Shown here: one piece after another, positions 56,520-64,000 of the stretch
Position numbering within the stretch: the first letter of the stretch is position 1
Layout: the number at the start of each line of letters is the position of its first letter
Assembly (NCBI GenBank): GCA_016712315.1
Contig: JADJRG010000028.1
Span: 186,001-250,000, forward strand
DNA from: Nannocystis sp.
GTDB lineage: Bacteria; Myxococcota_A; Polyangia; Nannocystales; Nannocystaceae
Reading direction: 5' to 3'
Length of the DNA stretch: 64,000 bases
Made by a program: the position numbers and the translations under genes
The notes under the pieces: model-generated
The model's input: the letters and a program-made list of their open reading frames with translations, nothing else
Databases searched by the model: none
Told to the model about the DNA's origin: nothing

Positions 56520-58546
56520 GAGGGGCGCGCCTGCGGGCGTCGCGTCTGTTAGTATGCCGAGGCGCGCGGATCGGCTCTGCGCGCAGCTACGGGCAGTCGA
56601 CTGTGAGCGACGAAGAGATCCGCCGAGGGACGCAGGAGCCGTGGATGGCTGGGCTCGCTCGCCGGGCTGGCCTCGTCTTTGTGCGCGGCACCATCGGGAT
56701 CGACCTGCGCCTCCACTCGCTCTCCGAGGAGGTGATGGCGCTCACCGGCTACTCAGCGGCGGAGCTGCTGGCCGCGCCTTCGATCTTCCGCAACATCGTG
56801 GCGCCACGGGACCGACGGGCGATCGAGGACGCCTGGCGCAGCCGAGCGCCGACGACCACCCGCGTGCGCACGCAGCGGCGTGACGGGGTGGTCTTGTGGA
56901 TCGAGCACATCGTCGAGCCTGAGGGGAGGATCGGGCCAGGCGGCGCGGCGAGCTTCCGCGCGGCGCTGGTCGACGTCTCCGCGCAGGTCGCGGAGCAGGA
57001 GGAGACGCTTCTCGAGCCCTGGCTGGCGCTGATCGCCGAGTCGACGCCGACGGTGCTCTTCTCGGTCGATGTGCAGGGGATGATCACCCGCTACTTCCGC
57101 TCCGATCAGGAGGGCTTGGCGCGGCTCCCAGTCGAGGTGGTCGGCAAGCGCAGCGTCGACGCCTTCGCCGACTTCCCCGGCCTGGTGCTGGCGATCCAGC
57201 GGGCGAGCCAAGGGCACTCGATCCACGAGACCCAGCGGATCCGGGGCGCGACGCTGAGGATCCACGCGGCGCCGAGCCGCGCGGCGGACGGGCGGGTCTC
57301 GGGGGTGCTCGGGGTCGCCTTCGATCTGTCACGCCAGGTGTCGCTCGACGAGTCGCGGCGGGACAGCGAGGCGTACTTCCAAAGCATCATCCAGACGGTC
57401 AACGACGGGATCCTGGTCAATGATGTGGACGGGGTGATCGAGTACGTCAACGACCGCCTCGCGCGCTTCCTCGGCACCTCCTCGGGGGAGATGCTGGGGC
57501 GCCAGATCTTCGACTTCATGGACGACGAGAGCGCCAGCGCGGCGCGCGAGAACCTCCGCCGCCGCCGCGCCGGGGTCGAGGAGGAGTTCGACTTCCGCTG
57601 GCGACGCCGCGACGGCACCGAGTTCTGGAGCATCGTCCACGCCAAGCCGCTCTACGACGCGAGCGGAGCCCACCGCGGCTCGGTGGTGGCCGTCAACGAC
57701 ATCACGCGCCGCAAGGAGGCCGAGGACGCGCTGCGCCAGGCGCACGACGATCTCGAGGCGCGGGTGATCGAGCGCACCGAGGCGCTCTCGCGCGAGGTGG
57801 CCGATCGACGCAACGCGGAGGAGCAGGCGATCCAGGCGAACCGGACCAAGAGCGCCTTCTTGGCGAGCATGAGCCACGAGCTGCGCACCCCGCTGAACGC
57901 GATCCTGGGCTACTCGGAGCTGATCGCCGAGGAGATCGCGGAGTCGGGCGGGACGCTGTATTTGGAGGAGGTCGAGCGGATCCACCACGCTGGCGCGCAC
58001 TTGCTCGAGCTGATCAACGACATCCTCGACCTCTCGAAGATCGAGGCGGCGAAGATGGAGCTGCATATGGAGCGCTTCACCCTCGACGCGCTGGTCCGCG
58101 AGATCGACGCGACGACGATGCCGCTGGCGCTGAAGAACGACAACTCGCTGACGATCTCTTGCGACGCGGCGGTCCGCGATCGTGAGATCCAGAGCGACCA
58201 CACCAAGCTGAAGCAGATCCTGCTCAACTTGATCAGCAACGCGTGCAAGTTCACGCGCAAGGGATCGATCGACGTGCGATCGCGGATCGACGCGCTGGAC
58301 GGGGTCGAGTGGCTGATCGTCGACGTCGCGGACACAGGGGTCGGGATCCCAGAGGCGAGGCTCGAGGCGATCTTCCAGGCGTTCACGCAGGCCGACGCGC
58401 GCGTGACCGCGAGCTTCGGCGGTACAGGCCTGGGCCTGACGATCAGCCGCAAGCTGGCGCAGATGCTCGGCGGCGATCTGTCGGTGCGGAGCATGGTCGG
58501 CGAGGGCTCGGTGTTCACCCTCTCGTTGCCGCTCCCTCGCGCGTGA
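56516..58546 (+). CDS. PAS-domain sensor histidine kinase
   Basis: 676 residues from a GTG that overlaps the previous stop. A GTG at 56603 (SDEEIRRGTQ) is an alternative, since the first 29 residues are Arg-rich and look non-coding. There is no membrane helix, so it is a soluble kinase. Three PAS-like modules are visible: about 60-160, about 170-275 and a clear one at about 282-400 (ILVNDVDGVIEYVNDRLARFLG). A coiled coil at about 400-445 leads to HisKA with SMSHELRTPLNAILGYSE (His about 454). The HATPase has NLISNACKF, DTGVGIPEARL and GGTGLGLTI. No response regulator is adjacent. Confidence 0.92.
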   Translation: MRGARLRASRLLVCRGARIGSARSYGQSTVSDEEIRRGTQEPWMAGLARRAGLVFVRGTIGIDLRLHSLSEEVMALTGYSAAELLAAPSIFRNIVAPRDRRAIEDAWRSRAPTTTRVRTQRRDGVVLWIEHIVEPEGRIGPGGAASFRAALVDVSAQVAEQEETLLEPWLALIAESTPTVLFSVDVQGMITRYFRSDQEGLARLPVEVVGKRSVDAFADFPGLVLAIQRASQGHSIHETQRIRGATLRIHAAPSRAADGRVSGVLGVAFDLSRQVSLDESRRDSEAYFQSIIQTVNDGILVNDVDGVIEYVNDRLARFLGTSSGEMLGRQIFDFMDDESASAARENLRRRRAGVEEEFDFRWRRRDGTEFWSIVHAKPLYDASGAHRGSVVAVNDITRRKEAEDALRQAHDDLEARVIERTEALSREVADRRNAEEQAIQANRTKSAFLASMSHELRTPLNAILGYSELIAEEIAESGGTLYLEEVERIHHAGAHLLELINDILDLSKIEAAKMELHMERFTLDALVREIDATTMPLALKNDNSLTISCDAAVRDREIQSDHTKLKQILLNLISNACKFTRKGSIDVRSRIDALDGVEWLIVDVADTGVGIPEARLEAIFQAFTQADARVTASFGGTGLGLTISRKLAQMLGGDLSVRSMVGEGSVFTLSLPLPRA

Positions 58547-58630
58547 GCGCGTGCGCCGCCGCCTCGCCTCGTACGGCGTTGTTGACGGCCCCAGGGCCGC
58601 TCTTTAGCGTGAGCTGGGGTAGGTGGCACG

Positions 58631-61216
58631 ATGGATTTCACAAAAAATGCGGCGGTAGATCGAGCGGCGAAGTGGGGCCTGTGCGCGGCGATGTCCGCGG
58701 CGCTGGTCGCCTGTAACGGCGATGACACGGGCAGCAGCGACGGGACCGCGACGTCGAGCAGCAGCAGCGGCAGCACGAGCGCGAGCGGGACCGGGATGAC
58801 GAGCGACCCGACAGGGGCGACGACCACCGACGGGGGCTCCGAGTCCAACAGCGCGAGCGAGAGCGTGGGCACCTCGCTGGCGACAGAGACAGGATCGACC
58901 AGCTCGGACGTGACCACCGCCGGCACCAGCACGACCGACTCGACGACGATGGGGGTCACCGAGGGCACGAGCTCGGGGACGGAGGGGACGACGACGGGCG
59001 GAGGACCTTGTACGTCCTCGGACGAATGCGAGGGCGGCCAGGTGTGCGTGCTCGGCGAGTGCATCGACTCGAGCGGCCCCTGCGACGAGTACGCGGACTG
59101 CCAGGGCGACACGTTCTGCTGCAAGGACGATTGCCTGCCGCCAGGGGAGGCGCCAGGGGCGTGTATCCCGTTCGGGCTCGAGCCCGAGGGCGAGGTGAAC
59201 GAGATGTGCCTGGGCGAGATCCAGATCGGCTTCTTCGAGCCGGATGAGCAGTGCGCGTGGACGCAGCCGCCGCCCGGCGATCCGTTCCCGAACCACCGCA
59301 ACGTGCTGACGACCGCGTTGGTCGCCGATATGCCGAGCAACGGGCTAGGCTCGAGCGAGATCATCATGGTCACGTACAATTTCACCGACGGCGGCGCTCA
59401 GTCCGGGTACGGCTCCGACCCGAACTACTTCGGGGTGATCCGGATCATCGAAGGGCGCACGTGCGCGCAGCTCGAGACCGTCCACGATCCCAACAACAAG
59501 CTGATCGCGGCGACGCCGCCGGCGATCGCAGATCTCGACGGCGATGGGGTGGTCGAGATCGTGTCGCACCGCGCGAGCACAGGGGTGATCGCGTTCAAAT
59601 TCGACGACGTAGAGAAGAAGTACAAGACCTTCTGGGTGCAGACGAACACGGGGATCATCAATCAGATCCGCTGGGACGGACCGTCGATCCACGACCTGAA
59701 TGACGACGGGATCCCCGAGGTCATCTCAGGATCGGCGGTGTTCGACGGGCCCACGGGGGCGCGGCTCAACCCGGGTCAGATCGTCGCGGGCGCGGGCGCA
59801 GGCACGATCCCAGTGCTCGGTGACGTCGACGGCGACGGGAAGATCGAGCTGATCGGCGCGGGGGTGCACCGGTGGAATGACGGGACCAAGAAGTGGGATC
59901 TCGCGTACCCCGGCTCGCCAGGGTTCAGGCACTACGGGATCGCCGACTTCGGCACCCCAGGGGCCACCCCGGCGGACTTCGACCGCACGAAGCTGGACGG
60001 TAAGGCCGAGATCGTGACGGTCGGTAGCAGCCTGGTGCGCATGTATACCCTGAGCGGCCAGATGATCTTCTCCGCGCCGACCAGTGGGGGCGGACCGCCG
60101 ACGATCGGTGACTTCGATAATGACGGGTTCCCCGAGATCGCGTCAGCCGGCGGGACTTATTACGCGGTCTATGATCTGGACTGCAAAGACCCAAGCCCGG
60201 GCTGCCAAGGCGGCTACATCCGCTGGCAGAAGACCTCGAAGGACGCGTCCTCAGCGACCACAGGGTCGTCGATCTTCGACTTCGAAGGCGACGGCCAAGC
60301 CGAGGCGGTCTACGCGGACGAGTGCTACACGCGGGTGTACGACGGGAAGAACGGAGAGGTGCTCTATTCGTCGTGGACTTCATCATGCACGTGGTACGAG
60401 AACCCCGTGGTGGCCGACGTGGACAACGACCAAAACACAGAGATCGTGGTCGGCGCGAACCCAAACTGCGGGGTGAGCTGCCCGGCCCTCGATCCGATCC
60501 ACCGCGGGATCCGCTGCCAAATGAACGAAGAGTGCCCGTCCAACAACTGCAACAGCGGCTTCTGCCGCTGCGCAGGGAACAACGAGTGCCCGACCGACCA
60601 CACCTGCACCGCCCCCCTGCAAGGTACTCCAGGCGCCGGTAATACGTGCCGCTCGAGCTACCCGAACGGGGCGAAGAAGACCGGCGTTCGGGTGCTGAAG
60701 GACCGCCTGGATCGTTGGGCCTCCTCTCGGTCGATCTGGAATCAGCACGCTTATTCGATCACCAACGTCCTCGATGACGGGACGGTGCCCAAGACCTCGT
60801 CGTGGAAGCAGAACTGGGCGGATCCGTCGATGAACAACTTCCGTCAGAACGCGCAAGGGGACGTGGGGGCGGAGGCGATGCCGGACGTTACGAGCGAATT
60901 CCCGAGCCCGGCGTGCGTGGCTGACGGGGGGAAGAGCACGCTCTCGGCGGAGGTGTGTAACCGGGGGCTGAAGTCGCTGGGGGCGGGCCTGAAGACGGCG
61001 TTCTATGGCGGCGACCCGGAGGCGCTGCTGTGCGTCGCGACTACAGAGGTGGTGATCGCGGCGGGTGAGTGCGTGATGGTCTCGTGCTCGGTCGACGGGG
61101 CCGTGAGCGGGAAGGTGCGCGTCGAAGGAAATGACGACGGGATGGGCGGCAAGACGGCGCTCGAGTGCATCACGACGAACAATGGGGACGTGGTCGATCC
61201 GATCGTCTGCGAATAG
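58631..61216 (+). CDS. FG-GAP repeat lipoprotein with Cys-rich N-region
   Basis: 861 residues. The signal peptide ends at SAALVAC (lipobox Cys28, Asn at +2). About 95 residues of Thr/Ser/Gly/Glu linker follow, then a Cys-rich mini-domain (CTSSDECEGGQVC, CDEYADCQGDTFCC). The core has at least six calcium-binding FG-GAP/VCBS-type repeats: ADLDGDGVVEIV, HDLNDDGIPEVI, GDVDGDGKIELI, GDFDNDGFPEIA, FDFEGDGQAEAV and ADVDNDQNTEIV. A second Cys-rich block (CPSNNCNSGFCRCAGNNEC) follows, and the C-terminal domain is CARDB-like (STLSAEVCNRGLKSLGAG). It is probably an outer-surface adhesin-like propeller. Confidence 0.88.
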   Translation: MDFTKNAAVDRAAKWGLCAAMSAALVACNGDDTGSSDGTATSSSSSGSTSASGTGMTSDPTGATTTDGGSESNSASESVGTSLATETGSTSSDVTTAGTSTTDSTTMGVTEGTSSGTEGTTTGGGPCTSSDECEGGQVCVLGECIDSSGPCDEYADCQGDTFCCKDDCLPPGEAPGACIPFGLEPEGEVNEMCLGEIQIGFFEPDEQCAWTQPPPGDPFPNHRNVLTTALVADMPSNGLGSSEIIMVTYNFTDGGAQSGYGSDPNYFGVIRIIEGRTCAQLETVHDPNNKLIAATPPAIADLDGDGVVEIVSHRASTGVIAFKFDDVEKKYKTFWVQTNTGIINQIRWDGPSIHDLNDDGIPEVISGSAVFDGPTGARLNPGQIVAGAGAGTIPVLGDVDGDGKIELIGAGVHRWNDGTKKWDLAYPGSPGFRHYGIADFGTPGATPADFDRTKLDGKAEIVTVGSSLVRMYTLSGQMIFSAPTSGGGPPTIGDFDNDGFPEIASAGGTYYAVYDLDCKDPSPGCQGGYIRWQKTSKDASSATTGSSIFDFEGDGQAEAVYADECYTRVYDGKNGEVLYSSWTSSCTWYENPVVADVDNDQNTEIVVGANPNCGVSCPALDPIHRGIRCQMNEECPSNNCNSGFCRCAGNNECPTDHTCTAPLQGTPGAGNTCRSSYPNGAKKTGVRVLKDRLDRWASSRSIWNQHAYSITNVLDDGTVPKTSSWKQNWADPSMNNFRQNAQGDVGAEAMPDVTSEFPSPACVADGGKSTLSAEVCNRGLKSLGAGLKTAFYGGDPEALLCVATTEVVIAAGECVMVSCSVDGAVSGKVRVEGNDDGMGGKTALECITTNNGDVVDPIVCE

Positions 61217-61267
61217 CGACGATCCACGAGCGAGCACGGCGAGCATGGAGCGCTTGGTCGTCGGGGT

Positions 61268-61293
61268 GGTGCTGGCAGAGCTCGGCCAGCACC
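61268..61293 (+). terminator. Hairpin after the FG-GAP lipoprotein
   Basis: GGTGCTGGC (61268-61276) and GCCAGCACC (61285-61293), a perfect 9-bp stem with an 8-base loop, 52 bases after the stop. Two weaker hairpins follow at 61352-61371 and 61397-61413 in the same convergent gap. Confidence 0.5.
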
Positions 61294-61431
61294 GCCTCGA
61301 GGCGCGCGTTCGGGCGCAGGCTGCGAGGGCTTGAGGTGGGACTTGGCTGCCGACACCGTCGCTCCGGTGTCTGGAGCGCCTGGTCCCGATCATCGAGGCT
61401 CCGGCCGGGAGCCGACGCCCGCCGACTGCCT

Positions 61432-61824
61432 TTAGCCTGTCCGGCGGAGGCGGAGGAAGTAGCTGGTCCAGAGCACGAAGAAGCCGGCGAAGATCCCCTG
61501 GAAGAGCCAGGCCATGGTCGGCGCGCCCTGGGCGATCGAGAGCGCGATCCCGAGGTTGGCGGCGCCCGACCAGAGCATCTTGAGCCGGAGCATGCCGACG
61601 AAGTGCTGATGGTCGCTCCCGCGGCCGAGGTAGGACTCGACGCCGATGCCGACCAGCGCCGCCGCGACCAGGCGAGTGGTCAGGGGGTCGACCTCGGTCC
61701 AGCCGAAGAGCTCAAGCGTGAAGACCGGGGCGAGCATCATCGGGATCGCGAAGAGGAGGTCGGCGAGGCAGTGGATGACGAACCACGTGCGGAGTGCCGG
61801 CGGGACGGCGGGATCGCTGGGCAT
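61432..61824 (-). CDS. Four-helix membrane protein, function unknown
   Basis: 130 residues from the ATG at 61824 (MPSDPAVPPALR); an ATG six codons upstream is possible. Four hydrophobic helices: FVIHCLADLLFAIPMMLAP, TRLVAAALVGIGVESYL, LWSGAANLGIALSIA and WLFQGIFAGFFVLWTSYFL. The layout resembles DoxX-like or other small four-helix membrane proteins, but no signature allows assignment. It is convergent with the FG-GAP lipoprotein. Confidence 0.75.
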   Translation of the reverse strand: MPSDPAVPPALRTWFVIHCLADLLFAIPMMLAPVFTLELFGWTEVDPLTTRLVAAALVGIGVESYLGRGSDHQHFVGMLRLKMLWSGAANLGIALSIAQGAPTMAWLFQGIFAGFFVLWTSYFLRLRRTG

Positions 61825-61919
61825 GGGTCCATCATCGTCCAAATCACCAAGGGCCGCGAGGCCGGAGGCGCCGTGAGGCGGCGCGAGGAGCGACGATTCG
61901 CGCTATCCTCGCGGCAGTG

Positions 61920-61982
61920 ATGGACTCGCCCGTGAAAAAGAGCGGTCCACCAGCACAAAAACCGGTCGGGGAAGAGGAGTGA
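61920..61982 (+). CDS. Possible 20-residue ORF, low confidence
   Basis: Encodes MDSPVKKSGPPAQKPVGEEE. Base composition (AAAAAG, CACAAAAACC) is less GC-rich than the surroundings, and GGAG lies about 30 bases upstream but not at a good distance. Its stop overlaps the GTG of the next tiny ORF by four bases. It may be a remnant, a tiny gene or chance. It belongs to the 391-base stretch 61825-62215, in which no other full gene is seen. Confidence 0.25.
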   Translation: MDSPVKKSGPPAQKPVGEEE

Positions 61983-62050
61983 GCGTGGTGGCTGGCTCGG
62001 GTGCATCCGTGGATGATTTGGCTCAATGTGCGCAGGTTTTGCGCGGTTGA
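61979..62050 (+). CDS. Possible 23-residue ORF coupled to the previous one, low confidence
   Basis: Starts at the GTG overlapping the previous TGA and reads MSVVAGSGASVDDLAQCAQV then LRG. The stretch DDLAQCAQVLRG is helix-like. Together with the previous ORF it could be one coding sequence of about 42 residues split by a frameshift. Nothing confirms translation. Confidence 0.2.
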   Translation: MSVVAGSGASVDDLAQCAQVLRG

Positions 62051-62092
62051 GCCCTGCGCTTCGTCGAGAAGTGCGGGGGTGGGGTGGGGCTC

Positions 62093-62173
62093 ATGCGTGT
62101 ATCAAGCCCCGATCAGAGCACCTACTGCACAGGTGCGTCCTTCGTCGCCGACGGCGGCCTGCTCACCGCGTAG
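62093..62173 (+). pseudogene. 3-prime remnant of a short-chain dehydrogenase/reductase gene
   Basis: The frame reads MRVSSPDQSTYCTGASFVAD, then GGLLTA and stop. This matches the C-terminal end of classical SDR enzymes, where a strand pattern ASDxSxYxTGxxFxxDGG precedes the terminus. Only about 25 residues survive. The Rossmann N-terminus, the NAG motif and the YxxxK active site are absent upstream in any frame, so the enzyme must be dead. It lies 42 bases from the convergent carboxylesterase stop. A rearrangement or deletion probably removed the rest. Confidence 0.6.
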
Positions 62174-62215
62174 CCAGCAGGGATCCGCTGCCGGGCGCCT
62201 CGGCGGCGCGAGCGC

Positions 62216-62887
62216 TCAGCGGGGCGGCAGGCGCTCGCCCAGCCAGGCGGCGACCGCGGCGATCTCCGGCGGCGAGACCTCGTGGTCGATCGGGTACTCC
62301 TGCCAGCGCAGGTCGCGGCCGGGGGCGGCGGCGGCGACCCGCTCGGCGCTCCGCCGTCCGGCCGTGACCGGCACCACCGAGTCGCTCTCGCCGTGGCAGA
62401 AGAAGATCGGTGTGCCCCGGTTGGCGGGGCTCTGCTCGGCGTCGAGCGCCTCGGGGACGACCAGGTAGGCGCTGAGGACGAGCAGGCCGGCGAGCGGATC
62501 GGGGTAGCGGAGGCCGACATGGAGGGCCATCGCGCCGCCTTGGCTGAAGCCGGCGAGGACGATCCGCTCGCTGGGGACGCCGCGCGACCGCTCGCGGGCG
62601 ATCAAGGCGGCGATACGCTGGCCCGAGGCGCGCAACTCGGCCGGGTCCTCGCGGCCTTTGCGGTGGTCGAGGCTCTTGATGTCGTACCAGGCGGGCATCA
62701 CCCAGCCTTGGTTGATCGTCACCGGGATCGCCGGCGCGTGCGGGAAGATGAAGCGGGCGTGAGGCAGGCCGAGGTGGGGGACCAGGGGCTCGAAGTCGTG
62801 GCCGTCCGCGCCGAGGCCGTGCAGCCAGATCACCGCGGCGGTGGTGGGGGCTTGGCTCGCGATCTCGACGCAGGGGAGGAGCGACAT
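62216..62887 (-). CDS. Carboxylesterase / acyl-protein-thioesterase-like hydrolase
   Basis: 223 residues. Belongs to the phospholipase/carboxylesterase family (PF02230 type). The oxyanion region is VIWLHGLGADGHDF, the nucleophile is Ser115 in GFSQGGAM and the catalytic Asp is probably Asp169 in CHGESDSVVPV. The His is probably His202 in YPIDHEVSPPEI. QGWVMPAWYDI near residue 60-70 is also a family signature. There is no signal peptide, so it is cytoplasmic. TACAAT, a near-consensus -10 box, ends six bases before the ATG. Confidence 0.93.
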   Translation of the reverse strand: MSLLPCVEIASQAPTTAAVIWLHGLGADGHDFEPLVPHLGLPHARFIFPHAPAIPVTINQGWVMPAWYDIKSLDHRKGREDPAELRASGQRIAALIARERSRGVPSERIVLAGFSQGGAMALHVGLRYPDPLAGLLVLSAYLVVPEALDAEQSPANRGTPIFFCHGESDSVVPVTAGRRSAERVAAAAPGRDLRWQEYPIDHEVSPPEIAAVAAWLGERLPPR

Positions 62888-62893
62888 CGGGGG

Positions 62894-62899
62894 ATTGTA
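62894..62899 (-). promoter_or_regulatory. -10 box TACAAT abutting the carboxylesterase start
   Basis: TACAAT on the minus strand (5/6 match to consensus) ends six bases before the ATG at 62887, so transcription should start at or next to the A of ATG. No clear -35 box. Confidence 0.45.
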
Positions 62900-63000
62900 G
62901 TCGCGCGTCGTTCAGGCGGCGAGGTCAGCGTCGCGGCCGACCTCGCTGTTCCGCGCACAAGGACCGCGGCGGCCTGGTCGGTCGCCGCGGCCAGGGCTGG

Positions 63001-64000
63001 TTATTCGCTCTGGAGGTCCTCGGGCGGGAGGCAGGTGTTGCCCTCGACCAGCTCGAGGTCGCCGCTGACGTACTCAGCGGCGGTCACGCCGGTCTCGCTG
63101 TTGCCGCGGTTCCACACCGCGTAGAAGCGGGTGCCGTCCGGGCGGGTGTTGATCTGCGACTCAAAGGCGAAGTCGTCGTCTTCGTAGTAGACGCCCTTGA
63201 CCAAGGAGAGGCGGGTGGGTTCGCCGAAGGTGGCGCCGCCGTCGTTGCTGGCGGTGATGAAGATCCCGAGGTCGGCGGCAGGATCGTCGAAGGGGCCGAC
63301 CTGGTTCACTTGTGTGCCCCAAGCGAGGTAGACGATGTCGGGGTCCTGGCACTGGGTCGGGTCCGTGGCGCAGGCGTCGGTGCCCTTGGGGGTGCCGATG
63401 ATCCGCGGCTCGCGGACGTTGATCCCCTTGTCCTCGATCTTGGTGATGTTCTCGGGGAGCAGCCAGGCGCCGCCCGCCGCGTCGTACTTGCGGATCCAGA
63501 AGTTGTAATTGTCGAGCTGGGCCCAGAGCTGGACGAGGTCGGGGGTGTAGTTGTAGCCGACCCAGAGCTGATCGCCGCGGAGCACGCCGCGGTGGGCGAG
63601 CGCGTTCTCGCGGTCGTTGAGCTCGGTGTCGTCGCCGAGGTTCTGGCCGTCCGTGCTGGCGGAGTTCGAGGAGAGGTTCTCGGCGCGGGCGCTCTGCAGG
63701 AGGATCGCCTCGTCGTAGACCGAGGTGGCGCAGGCGGGGTCGAGCGTGGGGACCATGTTGGCCGGCTGGAGGCCGCCGATGCCGCGGCGGATGACGATGT
63801 CCGAGGGGCCTCCCTTGTCGTCGATGCCCTCCTTCCAGAAGATAGCGAGGTGGATGTTGCCAGGGCCGACCTCGGCGGGGCCCTGGCTGAGGAAACGGAC
63901 GCGGCGGGCGTTCTTGAGCGGATCGCTGATGATGCAGCCGGCGCGGCTCGCCTCGTCCGCGGGCGGCGTGTTCGCCGGGAAGGCGTGGTAACGGACGAAT
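63001..64000 (-). CDS. Partial extracellular-type protein, C-terminal 332 residues
   Basis: The frame is open from the right edge to the TAA at 63001. Visible segments include RYHAFPANTPPADEASRAGC, RVRFLSQGP, IHLAIFWKEGI, a GGPSDIVIRRGIGGLQPAN segment, VGYNYTPDLVQLWAQLDNYN and AADLGIFITASNDGGATFGE. The Cys pairs and the Asp-box-like SNDGGATFG strand suggest a secreted beta-propeller or sialidase-like fold. The REGI/GGP/RRxxGG order recalls proteins labelled choice-of-anchor O, from memory and with low certainty. The N-terminus is outside the window; an internal ATG at 63756 is not the true start. Confidence 0.75.
   Translation of the reverse strand, partial: FVRYHAFPANTPPADEASRAGCIISDPLKNARRVRFLSQGPAEVGPGNIHLAIFWKEGIDDKGGPSDIVIRRGIGGLQPANMVPTLDPACATSVYDEAILLQSARAENLSSNSASTDGQNLGDDTELNDRENALAHRGVLRGDQLWVGYNYTPDLVQLWAQLDNYNFWIRKYDAAGGAWLLPENITKIEDKGINVREPRIIGTPKGTDACATDPTQCQDPDIVYLAWGTQVNQVGPFDDPAADLGIFITASNDGGATFGEPTRLSLVKGVYYEDDDFAFESQINTRPDGTRFYAVWNRGNSETGVTAAEYVSGDLELVEGNTCLPPEDLQSE

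Noticed and set aside
61245..61334. 29-residue plus-strand frame MERLVVGVVLAELGQHRLEA...
   Set aside because: It coincides with the terminator hairpin and lacks a ribosome-binding site; the helical look is likely chance.
61844..62026. 60-residue minus-strand frame in the intergenic stretch
   Set aside because: Arg/Ser-rich with no ribosome-binding site, and it overlaps better plus-strand signals.

Overview
The window is very GC-rich DNA (around 70% or more by eye), densely packed with genes on both strands. It looks chromosomal and most resembles a myxobacterium of the Nannocystis/Plesiocystis/Enhygromyxa group. The support for this is the large eukaryote-like Ser/Thr kinases, the hybrid sensor kinases, and many lipoproteins whose lipobox cysteine is followed by long Thr/Ser/Glu/Gly-rich linkers. 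The lineage is inferred from style; no rRNA or marker phylogeny is available here. I see no rRNA, tRNA, CRISPR array, insertion sequence or phage gene.

Layout. 1-140 is the start of a lipoprotein gene running off the left edge. 272-7195 (minus) is a tight cassette of a MoxR-type AAA+ ATPase, a DUF58 protein and two membrane-anchored von Willebrand A (VWA) proteins. 7276-8130 is queF. 8226-12504 holds an IgGFc-binding-type lipoprotein and a membrane protein with a degenerate kinase domain. 12558-18198 (minus) holds an ArsC/Spx-like protein and a 1735-residue degenerate-kinase/AAA/TPR/GAF/histidine-kinase hybrid. 18254-20847 holds two lipoproteins, the second with two tandem-repeat arrays. 20966-26672 (minus) holds egtB and egtD (ergothioneine), a small lipoprotein, pyrE and an OmpR-type two-component pair. 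26746-29613 holds three zinc-ribbon proteins. 29610-37855 holds uncharacterised proteins, a beta-helix lipoprotein, a YfaP-like lipoprotein, a Ser/Thr kinase with a TonB/AgmX-like tail and a FlgT/LPP20-like periplasmic protein. 37921-40953 is a kinase-TPR protein. 41021-44353 holds an alpha/beta-hydrolase lipoprotein and a geranylgeranyl-reductase-family flavoprotein. 44628-47772 is a run of five lipoproteins. 47890-50510 holds a CBS protein, an unlisted 54-residue small protein and an ABC exporter preceded by interlocked inverted repeats. 50544-53765 holds glycyl-tRNA synthetase, YggX and UDP-glucose dehydrogenase. 53845-58546 is a probable operon of a membrane protein, a sugar nucleotidyltransferase and a PAS histidine kinase. 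58631-64000 holds an FG-GAP lipoprotein, a membrane protein, gene debris that includes the 3-prime end of a short-chain dehydrogenase, a carboxylesterase and a partial protein running off the right edge.

Function. Housekeeping genes (queF, pyrE, glyS, yggX, ugd, egtBD) are scattered among envelope and signalling genes. Four kinase-like proteins lie within about 31 kb: two have all the catalytic residues and two lack them. Fourteen lipoproteins point to a heavily decorated outer envelope. Several genes have a -10-like box only 6-10 bases before the start codon, suggesting that leaderless or nearly leaderless transcripts are common.
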